NCBI RefSeq assembly: GCF_020172085.1
Contig: NZ_JAIVAT010000009.1
Span: forward strand, 248,001 to 312,000
Reading direction: 5' to 3'
Source: Rossellomorea aquimaris
GTDB taxonomy: Bacteria; Bacillota; Bacilli; Bacillales; Bacillaceae_B
Length of the DNA stretch: 64,000 nt
The translations under genes were made by a program, and so were the position numbers. The notes below the pieces were generated by a model. It was not told the origin of the DNA. It saw only the letters and a list, made by a program, of their open reading frames with translations, and did not search any database. This document shows, in pieces, positions 25,962-35,274 of the stretch. How positions within the stretch are numbered: the first letter of the stretch is position 1; every line of letters begins with the position of its first letter.

Positions 25962-27029
25962 TTAAAAACCCTGTTGTCCGGTGCTGCCGTTGATTTCTCT
26001 CAACTCTCTCATTAAATCCTTCCCAAACACATTTTCATATTCTTCATACAAAGGTGCCAGCGTCTCTTTCCACTCTTTTTTCTCTCCATTCAACAGAATA
26101 TGAACATCCAGATCAGTGTTTCGCTTTAATTCCCTCATTTGACTATCATTCATTTCGATGGAATGCCTGCGGATCCAGTCTGTTGTTTGTACCATCGCAC
26201 TGTCTATTTCTTCCTGGTACTCCTCAGGTAACCCATCCCAAAACTCTTCGTTCATCAACACCACGTATCCAAGATAGGAATGATTGCTGACCGTCAAATA
26301 CGATTGATGGCCATAAAGCTTTTTAGAGTAAATATTAGTGATCGTATTCTCCTGTCCGTCAATAAAACCGACCTCAAGGTTCTCATACGTTTTATTAAAT
26401 GGCAGATCACTTACTGCTGCCCCCATGGCTTGGTATTGATCTTTAATGACTTCACCCGGCATCGTGCGGAAATGTAGTCGATTGAAGTCAGCCGGAGTAA
26501 TTAAAGGACGCTCATTATTCGTGATTTGTTTAAATCCGTTATACCAGAAGGAAACACCCTTCACGCCTTCACGTTTTTCTACTTTCTCTAGTAATCGTTT
26601 CCCTATCTCCCCTTCAAACGCCTGTTGAACTTGATCATAACTATTAAAGGCAAAAGGTAAATCAAATAGACCATACTCAGGTACGTATTGTGAAACTTTG
26701 GATGTAGCAGGAATGATCATTTGCACATTATTATTCTTAAGGGCATCCCATTCACTGATATCTGAATAAAGAGATCCATTCGGGTAGATCTCCACCTTTA
26801 CTTTTCCTTTTGTACTCTCTTCTACCAGATCTTTAAAGCGCCTGACCGCTTTTCCTTTTGGTGTGTTTTCTGACACGACATGACTCACCTTAATGACGAT
26901 TTGATCCCTCATTTTTTCTTGATCATCGTCATATTCAGCGGAAAATCCATCACGGGTTTGAAATCCAACCACATAGGCAGTCACAATCCCTGTCAATATA
27001 AAGAAACCTATAAATAAAAAGGTCCTCAC
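25962..27029 (-). CDS. dctB: DctP-type TRAP solute-binding protein, DctB-like co-sensor
   Basis: This 355-aa protein has an N-terminal membrane anchor (residues about 3-22, no lipobox) and a DctP domain with VVSENTPKGKAVRRFKDLV, LPFAFNSYDQVQQAF and LPFNKTYENLEVGFIDGQENT. In B. subtilis DctB binds C4-dicarboxylates and works with the kinase DctS. GTG start with GGAGG nine bases upstream. It is divergent from the dctS-like gene with a short shared promoter region. It may be a sensor subunit rather than a transport partner, because the TRAP permease downstream has its own TAXI protein. Confidence 0.85.
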   Translation of the reverse strand: MRTFLFIGFFILTGIVTAYVVGFQTRDGFSAEYDDDQEKMRDQIVIKVSHVVSENTPKGKAVRRFKDLVEESTKGKVKVEIYPNGSLYSDISEWDALKNNNVQMIIPATSKVSQYVPEYGLFDLPFAFNSYDQVQQAFEGEIGKRLLEKVEKREGVKGVSFWYNGFKQITNNERPLITPADFNRLHFRTMPGEVIKDQYQAMGAAVSDLPFNKTYENLEVGFIDGQENTITNIYSKKLYGHQSYLTVSNHSYLGYVVLMNEEFWDGLPEEYQEEIDSAMVQTTDWIRRHSIEMNDSQMRELKRNTDLDVHILLNGEKKEWKETLAPLYEEYENVFGKDLMRELREINGSTGQQGF

Positions 27030-27104
27030 AAGCGGAATCCTCCTCTTTCAGATTCTATTAGAAATGGTACAATAACTTTGAACAAAGAGGAAGGAATATT
27101 CAGA

Positions 27105-28715
27105 ATGAACCGAAAACAAATGCCTATTCGCTGGAAAATGACGATTTTATCCTTCGGGGTTGTCTTATTTGCCCTTATCATTGGATTCATTATTTTTGTC
27201 GGAAAAGCGATCGAGATGAAGAAAGAAGAATTAGGAAACCAGGCACTAATTACGGCCAGAACTGTGGCAAATCTTCCTACCGTTCAAAGTCATCTGGAAG
27301 AGCCTCAAGGCTTTAAGGAAATTCAGCCGATGGTCGAGAACATCAGAACCGTCAATGGATCAGACTATATCGTTGTGCTCAATATGAATCGCATTCGTTA
27401 CTCCCACCCATCCAATGAGCAGCTTGGGACAATATCGGCTGGGAAAGATGAAGGACCGGCTTTTGCTGAGCACAGTTATGTTTCAACTGCCAAAGGCGAG
27501 CTCGGCATGGCGGTAAGAGGGTTTGTGCCCGTTATGAACACCGATCACAAGCAAATCGGTGTCGTAGTCGTCGGAATTCTTCTCCCTTCCACCCTTGATA
27601 TTATGAGGAATCTACAAAATGAACTAATGATCATAGGGGCAATCACCCTTTTATTCGGAATGATGGGTTCATGGTTGTTAGCAAGACAGATCAAGAAAGA
27701 TACCTTTGAGCTTGAGCCCTATGAAATCGGGAAGCTCCTGGTGGAACGGACGGCTGCGTTTCAAGCGATGAATGAAGGGATCATCGCCATCGATAATCAA
27801 CAAAGAATCACCGTATTTAACGAAAAGGCCAAAGATATTGTACAGGTAACCGGAAATCTAACCGGAAAACCCATTCAGGAGATCCTGTCTTCTTCTAAAC
27901 TGCCGGAAATCATGACAACAAAAGAACCTATTTATCGTGAGGAAATGAAATTAGGGAGCAAAATTGTATTAAGCTCGAGGGTTCCCATCTTGGTAAACGA
28001 ACAGATCGTTGGAGCTGTCGCCGTGTTCCAGGACCGAACAGAAATGACAGCGCTAGCGGAAGAGCTGACTGGGGTGAAAGAATTCGTTGAGGCATTAAGG
28101 GTTCAGACTCATGAACACCAGAATACATTACATACTGTTGCCGGACTGATTCAACTGGAAGAAAACGAGAAAGCACTCGAATATATCTTTCAATCTTCTC
28201 AGGAAAAGGACGACCTTTCTGCTTTTCTGGCCCAGCGAATCAAGCTTGAACGGTTGAAAGGTTTACTATTGGGCAAAATCATGCGCGGAAAGGAAATGGG
28301 AATTGAGGTGAAGGTTGATCCCGATAGCTATCTTTCCTCCCCTCCTCCTCTGTTGGATGAACATGATTTGGTGATTCTACTTGGAAACTTTATTGAAAAT
28401 AGTTTTTATGCTTTAAAAGAGATGAATGATGAATCAAAGTTCATTCATCTTTATCTAAAAGAAGAGACGGATACGTTTCATATCGAAATAGAGGATAATG
28501 GCATCGGTATGTCAAACGAACAGATTCCACAGTTATTCCAGAAAGGATATACGACCAAAGGAAAGAACGGGTCTGGAATCGGACTCTACTTAATTCATAG
28601 CATCGTTGAGAAAGCGAATGGCCACATCAACGTAGAATCAACACCGCTTGAAGGAACGCTTTTCCAACTTACTTTTCCCATGAATGGAGGGAAGACTCAT
28701 GACGAAACTGATTAA
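27105..28715 (+). CDS. dctS: Two-component sensor histidine kinase, DctS/CitA type
   Basis: This protein of about 536 aa has two transmembrane helices (about residues 13-35 and 175-195) bracketing an outer sensor (PDC-like) domain, a cytoplasmic PAS domain (MNEGIIAIDNQQRITVFNE), a HisKA_7-type phosphoacceptor region (THEHQNTLHTVAGLIQL, histidine near 335) and an HATPase with NFIENSFYAL, EDNGIGM and GSGIGLYLI. The ATG at 27105 has GGAAGG ten bases upstream. It probably senses dicarboxylates with the divergent DctB-like protein. Confidence 0.92.
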   Translation: MNRKQMPIRWKMTILSFGVVLFALIIGFIIFVGKAIEMKKEELGNQALITARTVANLPTVQSHLEEPQGFKEIQPMVENIRTVNGSDYIVVLNMNRIRYSHPSNEQLGTISAGKDEGPAFAEHSYVSTAKGELGMAVRGFVPVMNTDHKQIGVVVVGILLPSTLDIMRNLQNELMIIGAITLLFGMMGSWLLARQIKKDTFELEPYEIGKLLVERTAAFQAMNEGIIAIDNQQRITVFNEKAKDIVQVTGNLTGKPIQEILSSSKLPEIMTTKEPIYREEMKLGSKIVLSSRVPILVNEQIVGAVAVFQDRTEMTALAEELTGVKEFVEALRVQTHEHQNTLHTVAGLIQLEENEKALEYIFQSSQEKDDLSAFLAQRIKLERLKGLLLGKIMRGKEMGIEVKVDPDSYLSSPPPLLDEHDLVILLGNFIENSFYALKEMNDESKFIHLYLKEETDTFHIEIEDNGIGMSNEQIPQLFQKGYTTKGKNGSGIGLYLIHSIVEKANGHINVESTPLEGTLFQLTFPMNGGKTHDETD

Positions 28716-29397
28716 CGTCTTGCTTATAGAAGATGATCCGATGGTTCAGGAGGTCAATCGGATGTTTATCGAACGGGTGCAGGGCTTTACAGTCTGCGCC
28801 ATTGCAGGCAATGGCACAGAGGGTGCTGAAAAGGTAGCCTCTTTCCAACCGGACCTTGTGCTCCTGGACAATTTCATGCCGAAACAAAGTGGTCTTGAAA
28901 CCTTACAAGCCTTCCGGCAACAAGACACAGACGTGGATGTGATTGTGATATCGGCTGCACAGGATAAAGAAACCATCAGGGCGATGATGCGATTAGGCGT
29001 TGTCGATTACATCATCAAACCTTTCAAATTTGAGCGGTTAAAGCAGGCACTTGAAAAATATCAATCTTTCAAACAACACATGATGGGGGACGGTACAATT
29101 GGCCAGGAAGAAATTGATCGACTGCAAGGAGGCCCCTCCCCTGCCCGAACTGACAAACAAAGAGTAGACTTACCAAAAGGATTGAACCAACAAACTCTTG
29201 AACAAATTGTTCAGTTTCTCTCTGGACAATCTCTCCCCCTTTCAGCAGAAGAAACGGCGGAAGGAATCGGGATTGCCCGCGTCACTGCCCGGAGATACTT
29301 AGATTACCTGCTTAAATCAGACCAGGTTCAAATGGTCATCGAGTATGGCAGTATTGGAAGACCCGTCAATCGTTATCAGTGGAAAGAGAAAGGATGA
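28699..29397 (+). CDS. dctR: Response regulator DctR type
   Basis: This protein of about 232 aa has a receiver domain with VLLIEDDPMVQEVNR, the phosphoacceptor aspartate near 57 (LVLLDNFMP), VISAAQ and the IIKPF lysine, and a C-terminal winged-helix region (LSAEETAEGIGIARVTARRYL). It overlaps the kinase gene by 17 bases and has GGAGG eight bases before its ATG. It is likely to activate the TAXI/TRAP genes downstream in response to the kinase. Confidence 0.92.
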   Translation: MTKLINVLLIEDDPMVQEVNRMFIERVQGFTVCAIAGNGTEGAEKVASFQPDLVLLDNFMPKQSGLETLQAFRQQDTDVDVIVISAAQDKETIRAMMRLGVVDYIIKPFKFERLKQALEKYQSFKQHMMGDGTIGQEEIDRLQGGPSPARTDKQRVDLPKGLNQQTLEQIVQFLSGQSLPLSAEETAEGIGIARVTARRYLDYLLKSDQVQMVIEYGSIGRPVNRYQWKEKG

Positions 29398-29424
29398 GGC
29401 CGTTATTGCCTCATCCTTTTTTTA
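29390..29424 (+). terminator. Terminator after dctR
   Basis: AGGATGAGGC (29391-29400) pairs with GCCTCATCCT (29408-29417), then TTTTTTT. The left arm overlaps the dctR stop codon. Confidence 0.92.
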
Positions 29425-29485
29425 TCCAACCTAAGACCAAAAAGACCAAAACGTCCTTTAAGTTCTAAATATTCTAATATCTTAC

Positions 29486-29499
29486 TGAAAGCGTTACCA
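29486..29499 (+). promoter_or_regulatory. Probable CcpA cre site upstream of the TAXI gene
   Basis: TGAAAGCGTTACCA matches the cre consensus TGWAANCGNTNWCA at 13 of 14 positions. It lies 34 bases before the TAXI start, in the expected promoter zone, so the uptake operon is probably subject to carbon catabolite control. Confidence 0.65.
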
Positions 29500-29532
29500 T
29501 TCTATATAGGTAATAAAAAGGAGGACGAAACG

Positions 29533-30531
29533 ATGAAAAAATTCAAATGGATTTCAATCATAGCTCTTGTCTCACTCTTGTTGGCTGCCTGCGGAAGCGA
29601 CGGTGCAAGTGGAGGAGAATCCGGAAGCGGTAGTGATTCATCCAGTCAATCCATCGTATTTGGTACAGGTGGCACGTCAGGAGCATATTATGCAATCGGT
29701 GGTTCATTAAAGCCGATTTTCGAAGAAAGTGATTCAATCGGAAACGTGACAGTGGAATCGACAGGTGCTTCTGTTGCCAACATCCAAAACATCACCGATG
29801 GGTTAAACCAAATGGCCATCGTAATGAGTGATGTGGCGTATGACGCTGTAGAAGGAAAAGGACAATTCGAAGGGAACAAGGTCGATGTTCAGCCTATTGC
29901 AGGTATGTATCAAAACGTGGTGCAAGTTGTGGCCATGTCAGATAGCGGAATTAAGAGTATTGAAGATTTAAAGGGTAAGAAAGTCGGCGTCGGACAGGTT
30001 GGATCGGGTGTGGAACAGAGCGCTAAAAAGGTGTTGGAAGCTGCCAGTTTAACGTATGACGACCTGGAAAAAGTGACTCATACAGGCTACGCAGATTCTG
30101 TTCAGGAAATGAAGAACGGAACGCTGGATGCTGCTTTCTTCACATCAGGAGTACCGAACAGCAATATCACCGATCTGATGCAACAAAACGATGTGTCGTT
30201 TGTTGAAATCAATGGAGATCTCGCTGATAAGCTAATGGAGAAATACCCATTTTATAAAACGTTCACAATCGAATCCGGTGACAAAGCGAAATACAACCTC
30301 GATAAAAAAGTTGAAACCGTTGGAATCCAAAACATGCTCATTGTTTCTAAGGATCTAAGCGAAGATACGGTCTATGACTTAACTAAGAGATATTATGACT
30401 ACTTAGGAACAGACGCCGTAGCGGTTGCACCGCTTAAGGAAGTGGACCGGGACGAAATGGCGAAGGGACTCATTGCGCCTCTTCACCCAGGGGCAAAGAA
30501 GTTTTATGAAGAAAAAGGATTACTGGAATAA
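29533..30531 (+). CDS. TAXI-family TRAP transporter solute-binding lipoprotein
   Basis: This 332-aa lipoprotein has a signal sequence ending LLAAC (Cys20) and a TAXI domain with FGTGGTSGAYYAIGGSL, STGASVANIQNITDG, GKKVGVGQVGSGVEQSA and ALKDLE-like helices. TAXI proteins deliver substrates to fused TRAP permeases; several bind carboxylates such as glutamate or 2-oxoglutarate, but the ligand here is unknown. AAAGGAGG precedes the ATG. It opens an operon with the DUF1850, TRAP permease and SDR genes. Confidence 0.95.
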   Translation: MKKFKWISIIALVSLLLAACGSDGASGGESGSGSDSSSQSIVFGTGGTSGAYYAIGGSLKPIFEESDSIGNVTVESTGASVANIQNITDGLNQMAIVMSDVAYDAVEGKGQFEGNKVDVQPIAGMYQNVVQVVAMSDSGIKSIEDLKGKKVGVGQVGSGVEQSAKKVLEAASLTYDDLEKVTHTGYADSVQEMKNGTLDAAFFTSGVPNSNITDLMQQNDVSFVEINGDLADKLMEKYPFYKTFTIESGDKAKYNLDKKVETVGIQNMLIVSKDLSEDTVYDLTKRYYDYLGTDAVAVAPLKEVDRDEMAKGLIAPLHPGAKKFYEEKGLLE

Positions 30532-30539
30532 TCGAAAAA

Positions 30540-30559
30540 GGGCATCAATCCTGGTGCCC
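30540..30559 (+). terminator. Attenuator-like hairpin between TAXI and DUF1850 genes
   Basis: GGGCATC (30540-30546) pairs with GGTGCCC (30553-30559) with one G-U, followed by TCTTCTTT. It would lower expression of downstream genes relative to the abundant binding protein. Confidence 0.6.
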
Positions 30560-30573
30560 TCTTCTTTCTATCT

Positions 30574-31041
30574 ATGAAAAAAAGAATACTGGTTATTCTT
30601 CTCCTTCTCTCTCTTTCCGCCTTTGTCCCAATGAATACATTGATTTTATCCTATGAAAATAAAATAAAAATCGTTCAGCCGTTTTTAGAAGAGAAAGACG
30701 TTTCCATACGCTGGACCCATTCTGTTGAAAAAGAAGATTGGGAAGAATTCTTTCATATTCAGGATCAAACCATTCTATTGACTTCAACCCGGTTCAAAAC
30801 GTTCGGAGCTGGCGTCCCTGATCACGTAGGAGATGATACATATATAAAAGATGGCTGGGTCTATATGATGGGCATCCATCAAGTGATCGGAAGCACCTTA
30901 CGCTTTCAAACAGGTAAGGAAACAAATCATCGCATCCTATTGAACGGACGGACCATCGCCCTTGATCCTCAAGTGAACTACCAATTATCGGCAAGGTCCG
31001 TCCCTCTGTATAAAGTGTTATCTATGATGGTTAAAGATTAA
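30574..31041 (+). CDS. DUF1850 protein
   Basis: This 155-aa protein has an N-terminal signal-anchor (residues about 4-24) and the DUF1850 pattern IRWTHSVEKEDWEEFF followed by STRFKTFGAGVP. DUF1850 proteins are encoded beside TAXI-TRAP systems; their role is unknown. No ribosome site is visible ahead of the ATG at 30574, only a pyrimidine-rich stretch after the hairpin, which is odd for this genome. It ends 15 bases before the TRAP permease gene. Confidence 0.85.
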   Translation: MKKRILVILLLLSLSAFVPMNTLILSYENKIKIVQPFLEEKDVSIRWTHSVEKEDWEEFFHIQDQTILLTSTRFKTFGAGVPDHVGDDTYIKDGWVYMMGIHQVIGSTLRFQTGKETNHRILLNGRTIALDPQVNYQLSARSVPLYKVLSMMVKD

Positions 31042-31056
31042 GCGAGGTGACTCATA

Positions 31057-33219
31057 ATGAAAAATCAGAAGAATACATCGGTGGAAGAGTTGGACCGGGA
31101 GGGGAATACGAGGAGTAAGTATCCTAAGATGATCGGTCTCTTCCTGTTGGTACTTGCAGCCGGGATTGCCCTCTTTCATTTATATACGTCTTACGCTGGA
31201 GCATTGGTTGATGTAAAGCAGCGAAGCATTCACTTATATGGACTGATGGCGATCGGCTTTATCCTCTACCCTATGGTGAGTAAAAAGAAAGGTCATTCTG
31301 TTCCTTTCTATGATTATATTTTCAGCGGATTATCGTTATTTGTTGGCATTTATATGTTATCCAGTGCAGAACGGATCATCCGGACAGGCGGACAAATCAA
31401 CGATATGGATTTCTATGTTGGGATTCTCGTCATCATCCTTCTTCTCGAATTAACCAGACGTGTGACTGGTTGGGGGCTGACCCTTCTTGCCTTGGGGTTC
31501 TTGATCTATGGATTCTATGTAAAGCTGTCCATTTATCCGGAATTGAATTCACAGATCACACTAACTGTAACGAAGAAAATGATTTCTCAGCTGGTCTACA
31601 TTACAGAAGGAATTCTTGGTACAGCGATTGGCGTATCCGCAAGCTACATCATTCTATTCATCTTGTTTGGAGCATTCCTTAGCCGCTCCGGAATGGGAAA
31701 ATTATTTAATGATTTAGCTCTGGCTGTTGCAGGTCATACAAAGGGCGGTCCCGCCAAAGTGGCGGTCATTGCCAGTGGATTCCTTGGTTCCATTAATGGA
31801 TCGGCCGTTGCCAATGTCGTGACGACCGGTGCCTTCACCATCCCATTGATGAAAAAAATCGGATATAAGAAAGAGTTTGCAGGCGCAGTCGAATCGGCAG
31901 CAAGTGTTGGTGGGCAAATCCTTCCTCCAATCATGGGAGCAGCGGCCTTCATTATGGCTGAGAATCTTAATATCCCTTATACCAAGGTGATCTTGGCAGG
32001 AATCATCCCTGCCCTGCTATTTTACATCGGCATTCTGCTTCAGGTGCACTTTAGAGCTTCCAAGCGCGGATTACACGGAGTACCGAAATCAGAACTTCCT
32101 TCCGTAAAAGCTGTGCTCGCAGAGCGTGGACACCTGATCATTCCGATGGTGATTCTTCTTTACTTATTATTCTCGGGAAAAACACCATTCTACGCCGCCT
32201 TTTGGTCTATTTTAGCTACGGTGATCATTTCAGGATCAAAGCAGGTCCTGACTTTATCCACTCTGCTGGGATTATTCTTTGTTTTTCAACCACAAGTGAA
32301 CGGGATTATTTCCGGTCACGGGATTCCCCCACTGAAAAGCAGCTGGTGGGAACTGCTGTTGGTCATTGTGATCCCATTGGTCATTAACCTGTTTAGAAAG
32401 ACGAAGAATCTCGAAGCAGAAGAAATCGGCTTGAAGGATTGTGTACAGGCGTTGGAAGAAGGGACGAAAACGACAATCCCTGTTGCTGTTGCCTGTGGTG
32501 CCGTGGGGATTGTGGTAGGTGTCGCTTCTCTGACGGGAGTGGCCCTTGAATTAGCGAACAGCATTGTCGGCATTGGTGAAATGATCGACAGTCCGCTACT
32601 TCAGTTGGTGATTACGTTACTTCTGACGATGGTGACGTCCATCGTGTTGGGAATGGGACTACCAAGTATTCCAACCTATATCATCACAAGTACCATGGCT
32701 GCTCCGATTCTATTACAACTGCCACTGTTCCGTGAACTGGCAGGATCGACGGAAACAGCTGTGTTTGTCGCTCATATGTTTGTGTTCTACTTTGGAATCT
32801 TTGCCAATATCACTCCGCCTGTCGCATTGGCAGCCTTTGCCGGAGCAGGAATCAGCGGCGGTGATCCGACGAAGACGGGATTCCAGGCGATGAGGCTTGC
32901 CATAGCTGGATTCATTGTTCCGTTTATGTTCGTGTTTTCCCATGAGATGTTGATGGTAGATGCCACGGTTACGAGCATCATCACTCTCACTATCACCTCT
33001 GTCATCGGCGTATTTCTTTTATCTGTATCCATTGAGGGCTATTTCAAGAAGAAATTCCCTGTCAGCCTGCGTCTCATCAGCACGATTGCAGCTTTTCTCT
33101 TGATTTACCCTGGCTGGATCACAGATATCATCGGGTTCACCGTGTTTGTCTTCGTACTGTTTTGGAACTACCAGGGAAAGGGTAAAACGATAAATAAAGA
33201 GATTAATATAACTCATTAA
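31057..33219 (+). CDS. Fused TRAP transporter permease (4TM/12TM)
   Basis: This 720-aa protein has about 18 hydrophobic segments: a DctQ-like N-terminal part and a DctM-like large subunit beginning near residue 150 with GSINGSAVANVVTTGAFTIP, SVGGQILPPIMGAAAF and LGMGLPSIPTYI. It is the TAXI-linked fused permease type and imports substrate using an ion gradient. GAGGTG precedes the ATG. It lies between the DUF1850 gene and the SDR gene in one operon. Confidence 0.95.
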   Translation: MKNQKNTSVEELDREGNTRSKYPKMIGLFLLVLAAGIALFHLYTSYAGALVDVKQRSIHLYGLMAIGFILYPMVSKKKGHSVPFYDYIFSGLSLFVGIYMLSSAERIIRTGGQINDMDFYVGILVIILLLELTRRVTGWGLTLLALGFLIYGFYVKLSIYPELNSQITLTVTKKMISQLVYITEGILGTAIGVSASYIILFILFGAFLSRSGMGKLFNDLALAVAGHTKGGPAKVAVIASGFLGSINGSAVANVVTTGAFTIPLMKKIGYKKEFAGAVESAASVGGQILPPIMGAAAFIMAENLNIPYTKVILAGIIPALLFYIGILLQVHFRASKRGLHGVPKSELPSVKAVLAERGHLIIPMVILLYLLFSGKTPFYAAFWSILATVIISGSKQVLTLSTLLGLFFVFQPQVNGIISGHGIPPLKSSWWELLLVIVIPLVINLFRKTKNLEAEEIGLKDCVQALEEGTKTTIPVAVACGAVGIVVGVASLTGVALELANSIVGIGEMIDSPLLQLVITLLLTMVTSIVLGMGLPSIPTYIITSTMAAPILLQLPLFRELAGSTETAVFVAHMFVFYFGIFANITPPVALAAFAGAGISGGDPTKTGFQAMRLAIAGFIVPFMFVFSHEMLMVDATVTSIITLTITSVIGVFLLSVSIEGYFKKKFPVSLRLISTIAAFLLIYPGWITDIIGFTVFVFVLFWNYQGKGKTINKEINITH

Positions 33220-33234
33220 ATGAGGTGGATATAA

Positions 33235-34026
33235 ATGAATTTTGGTTTAAAAGATAAAGCAGTGATTGTGACCGCATCAAGTAAAGGCTTAGGAAAAGCA
33301 ACGGCACTGGAGCTGGCCAAAGAAGGTGCACGCGTGCTTATTTCAAGCAGAAATGAAGAAGAGCTTCAAAATACAGCAAGTGAAATCATAAAACTGACTG
33401 ACAACCAGCACATTCATTACAAAACAAGTGACATGACGAGACCTGAAGATATCCGATCACTCGTTGAAACAGCGGTTACGAAACTGGGTGGTGTTGACAT
33501 TCTCGTCAATAACACCGGCGGTCCACCAGCGGGAGGATTCCAGGAATTCGATGATGACGACTGGCAATATGCCTTTGAATTGAACCTGCTCAGTTATATC
33601 CGAACGATCAGAGAGGTAATCCCTCATATGAAAAAGAAGAATGGTGGACGAATCGTGAATATCGCTTCTTCATCCACGAAGCAATCCATCGACGGCCTGA
33701 TTCTATCCAACACCTTTAGAACAGGAATGGTTGGATTGTCTAAGAGCTTATCAAGGGAACTCGCACAAGATCAGATCCTCATCAACACGGTCGGTCCTGG
33801 AAGAATCGCAACAGATCGGGTCGCAGAGCTCGATCAGCTAAACGCTGAAAAGCGAAATATATCCGTGGACGAGTTAAAGAGTATGAGCGAAAAAGCGATT
33901 CCTATAGGACGCTATGGTGAGCCCGAGGAGTTTGCCAAAGTGATCGCTTTCTTAGTCTCTAACGCCAACACCTATTTAACGGGGCAATCCCTTGTGGTGG
34001 ACGGTGGAATGGTGACCGCATTATAA
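33235..34026 (+). CDS. SDR family oxidoreductase with an altered active site
   Basis: This 263-aa Rossmann protein has the cofactor motif TASSKGLGKATA, NNTGG (in place of NNAG), a substrate-side SSSTKQ and a C-terminal LTGQSLVVDGGM. The usual Tyr-x-x-x-Lys is not visible: where it should lie the chain reads LSNTFRTGMVGLSKSL. GAGGTGG precedes the ATG, 15 bases after the permease gene. It may convert the imported substrate or its product. Members of this subgroup are often labelled 3-oxoacyl-ACP reductases on weak grounds. Confidence 0.9.
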   Translation: MNFGLKDKAVIVTASSKGLGKATALELAKEGARVLISSRNEEELQNTASEIIKLTDNQHIHYKTSDMTRPEDIRSLVETAVTKLGGVDILVNNTGGPPAGGFQEFDDDDWQYAFELNLLSYIRTIREVIPHMKKKNGGRIVNIASSSTKQSIDGLILSNTFRTGMVGLSKSLSRELAQDQILINTVGPGRIATDRVAELDQLNAEKRNISVDELKSMSEKAIPIGRYGEPEEFAKVIAFLVSNANTYLTGQSLVVDGGMVTAL

Positions 34027-34030
34027 CTAG

Positions 34031-34064
34031 AAAACCCAAAAGGTTAATGTCCTTTTGGGTTTTC
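34031..34064. terminator. Bidirectional terminator between convergent SDR genes
   Basis: AAAACCCAAAAGG and its complement form a 13-bp hairpin between two converging genes, followed by TTTTC on both strands. Confidence 0.9.
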
Positions 34065-34069
34065 TTCAA

Positions 34070-35140
34070 TTATACATTTAGTTTCCCACTATTCTCTCCA
34101 TATCCGGCACGAATGATCATCTCGATCGTCTCTTCCGACATCTCTAGATGAGATACATCCGTCCCTTCGATCAGCTCTTGGGTATTTCGGTCATCAAATG
34201 TTAACGCACCAGCCAGGTATACCTTGAACACGTCAATCAAGCTGTTAAGCTTTACCTCTTCTTCATCCAATTCATACTCACCTGTATTCTCAACCACAGA
34301 TAAGTTTTGAAATTGAAGGGCATCTTTCAACATGTTGAGCAGATCAATGTTTTCAGGTGGATTCGGATTGGTGATATGATAGATTTTGTCCGGCTGTGCT
34401 TTGTCAGGAGCCAGGCTTAAAAGATCTGCCACATAGTCCACCGGTACGAGATTGGATGTACCGTTCTTGGCGGCTACCAGTCTGTACGTCCGCTCTTCCC
34501 CGTTTCGTCTCGCAGTCTTACGCTTGAAAACGGCGAGAGCACGCATAAAACCATACAGGGTAAACTGCGAATCGGCTTCACCGGTTTTCGAATCTCCCAC
34601 AATGATGGCCGGACGGAAGATGGATACGTCCATTTTATCGCGGTATGAAAACACAAGATGCTCGGATTTCACTTTACTCTCTTCGTATGGATTGTTAAAC
34701 CTTCCGTCTTGAGGATAAAGCTCCTCCACACCTTCCGATAACTTCCCAACCGTGTAAGCCGTACTCACATAATAGAATTTCTTCACTTGAAGACGTGCTG
34801 CAAGTTCCAGTATATGCTTCGTTCCATGATAATTGGCGGAAAAGAGTTCATTACGCAGATCTTGATCAAATTTCACAAGGGCTGCCAGATGATAAACGGC
34901 ATCGATCTTACCTGTCAACCATTCCTGATCATCCGTGCTCAGTCCGGCATTTGGAACAGTGATATCCCCTTGAAAAATATGAATTCTCCTCTGATCTTTT
35001 TCTGGAAACGAATCTCTTAACCTTTCGGCCTTCCCAACATTCCTTACTAATATATACACTTCGTTCCGTTTATTTTGTAAAAGGTTCTTAATCAGCTTTC
35101 CTCCAAGAAAACCTGTCGATCCCGTTAAAAATATATTCAC
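34070..35140 (-). CDS. NAD(P)-dependent reductase/epimerase, thioester-reductase (male-sterility) type
   Basis: This protein of about 356 aa has an N-terminal nucleotide motif FLTGSTGFLGGKLI, VYHLAALVKFDQDL, the catalytic pair YYVSTAYTVGKL with later NPYEESKVKSE, and a domain resembling NAD_binding_4 of carboxylic acid/thioester reductases. It is not fused to an adenylation or carrier domain. The GTG at 35140 has AGGGG eight bases upstream and is preferred over the GTG at 35149. Substrate unknown. Confidence 0.88.
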   Translation of the reverse strand: MNIFLTGSTGFLGGKLIKNLLQNKRNEVYILVRNVGKAERLRDSFPEKDQRRIHIFQGDITVPNAGLSTDDQEWLTGKIDAVYHLAALVKFDQDLRNELFSANYHGTKHILELAARLQVKKFYYVSTAYTVGKLSEGVEELYPQDGRFNNPYEESKVKSEHLVFSYRDKMDVSIFRPAIIVGDSKTGEADSQFTLYGFMRALAVFKRKTARRNGEERTYRLVAAKNGTSNLVPVDYVADLLSLAPDKAQPDKIYHITNPNPPENIDLLNMLKDALQFQNLSVVENTGEYELDEEEVKLNSLIDVFKVYLAGALTFDDRNTQELIEGTDVSHLEMSEETIEMIIRAGYGENSGKLNV

Positions 35141-35242
35141 ATTGATCACCCCTGTTGAATTTCAACCACGTCGGTCATTCTGTCTATCATATCACAGATT
35201 GAAAGCGGAATCGTCGGGAAAAGCGTCATGGAACATAGTGAC

Positions 35243-35271
35243 AAAAAGAGAGGGGCATCCGCCCCTCTCTT
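35243..35271 (-). terminator. Terminator after the PBP gene
   Basis: AGAGAGGGGC pairs with GCCCCTCTCT, followed on the minus strand by TTTTTG. It begins just after the stop codon. Confidence 0.92.
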
Positions 35272-35274
35272 CCA

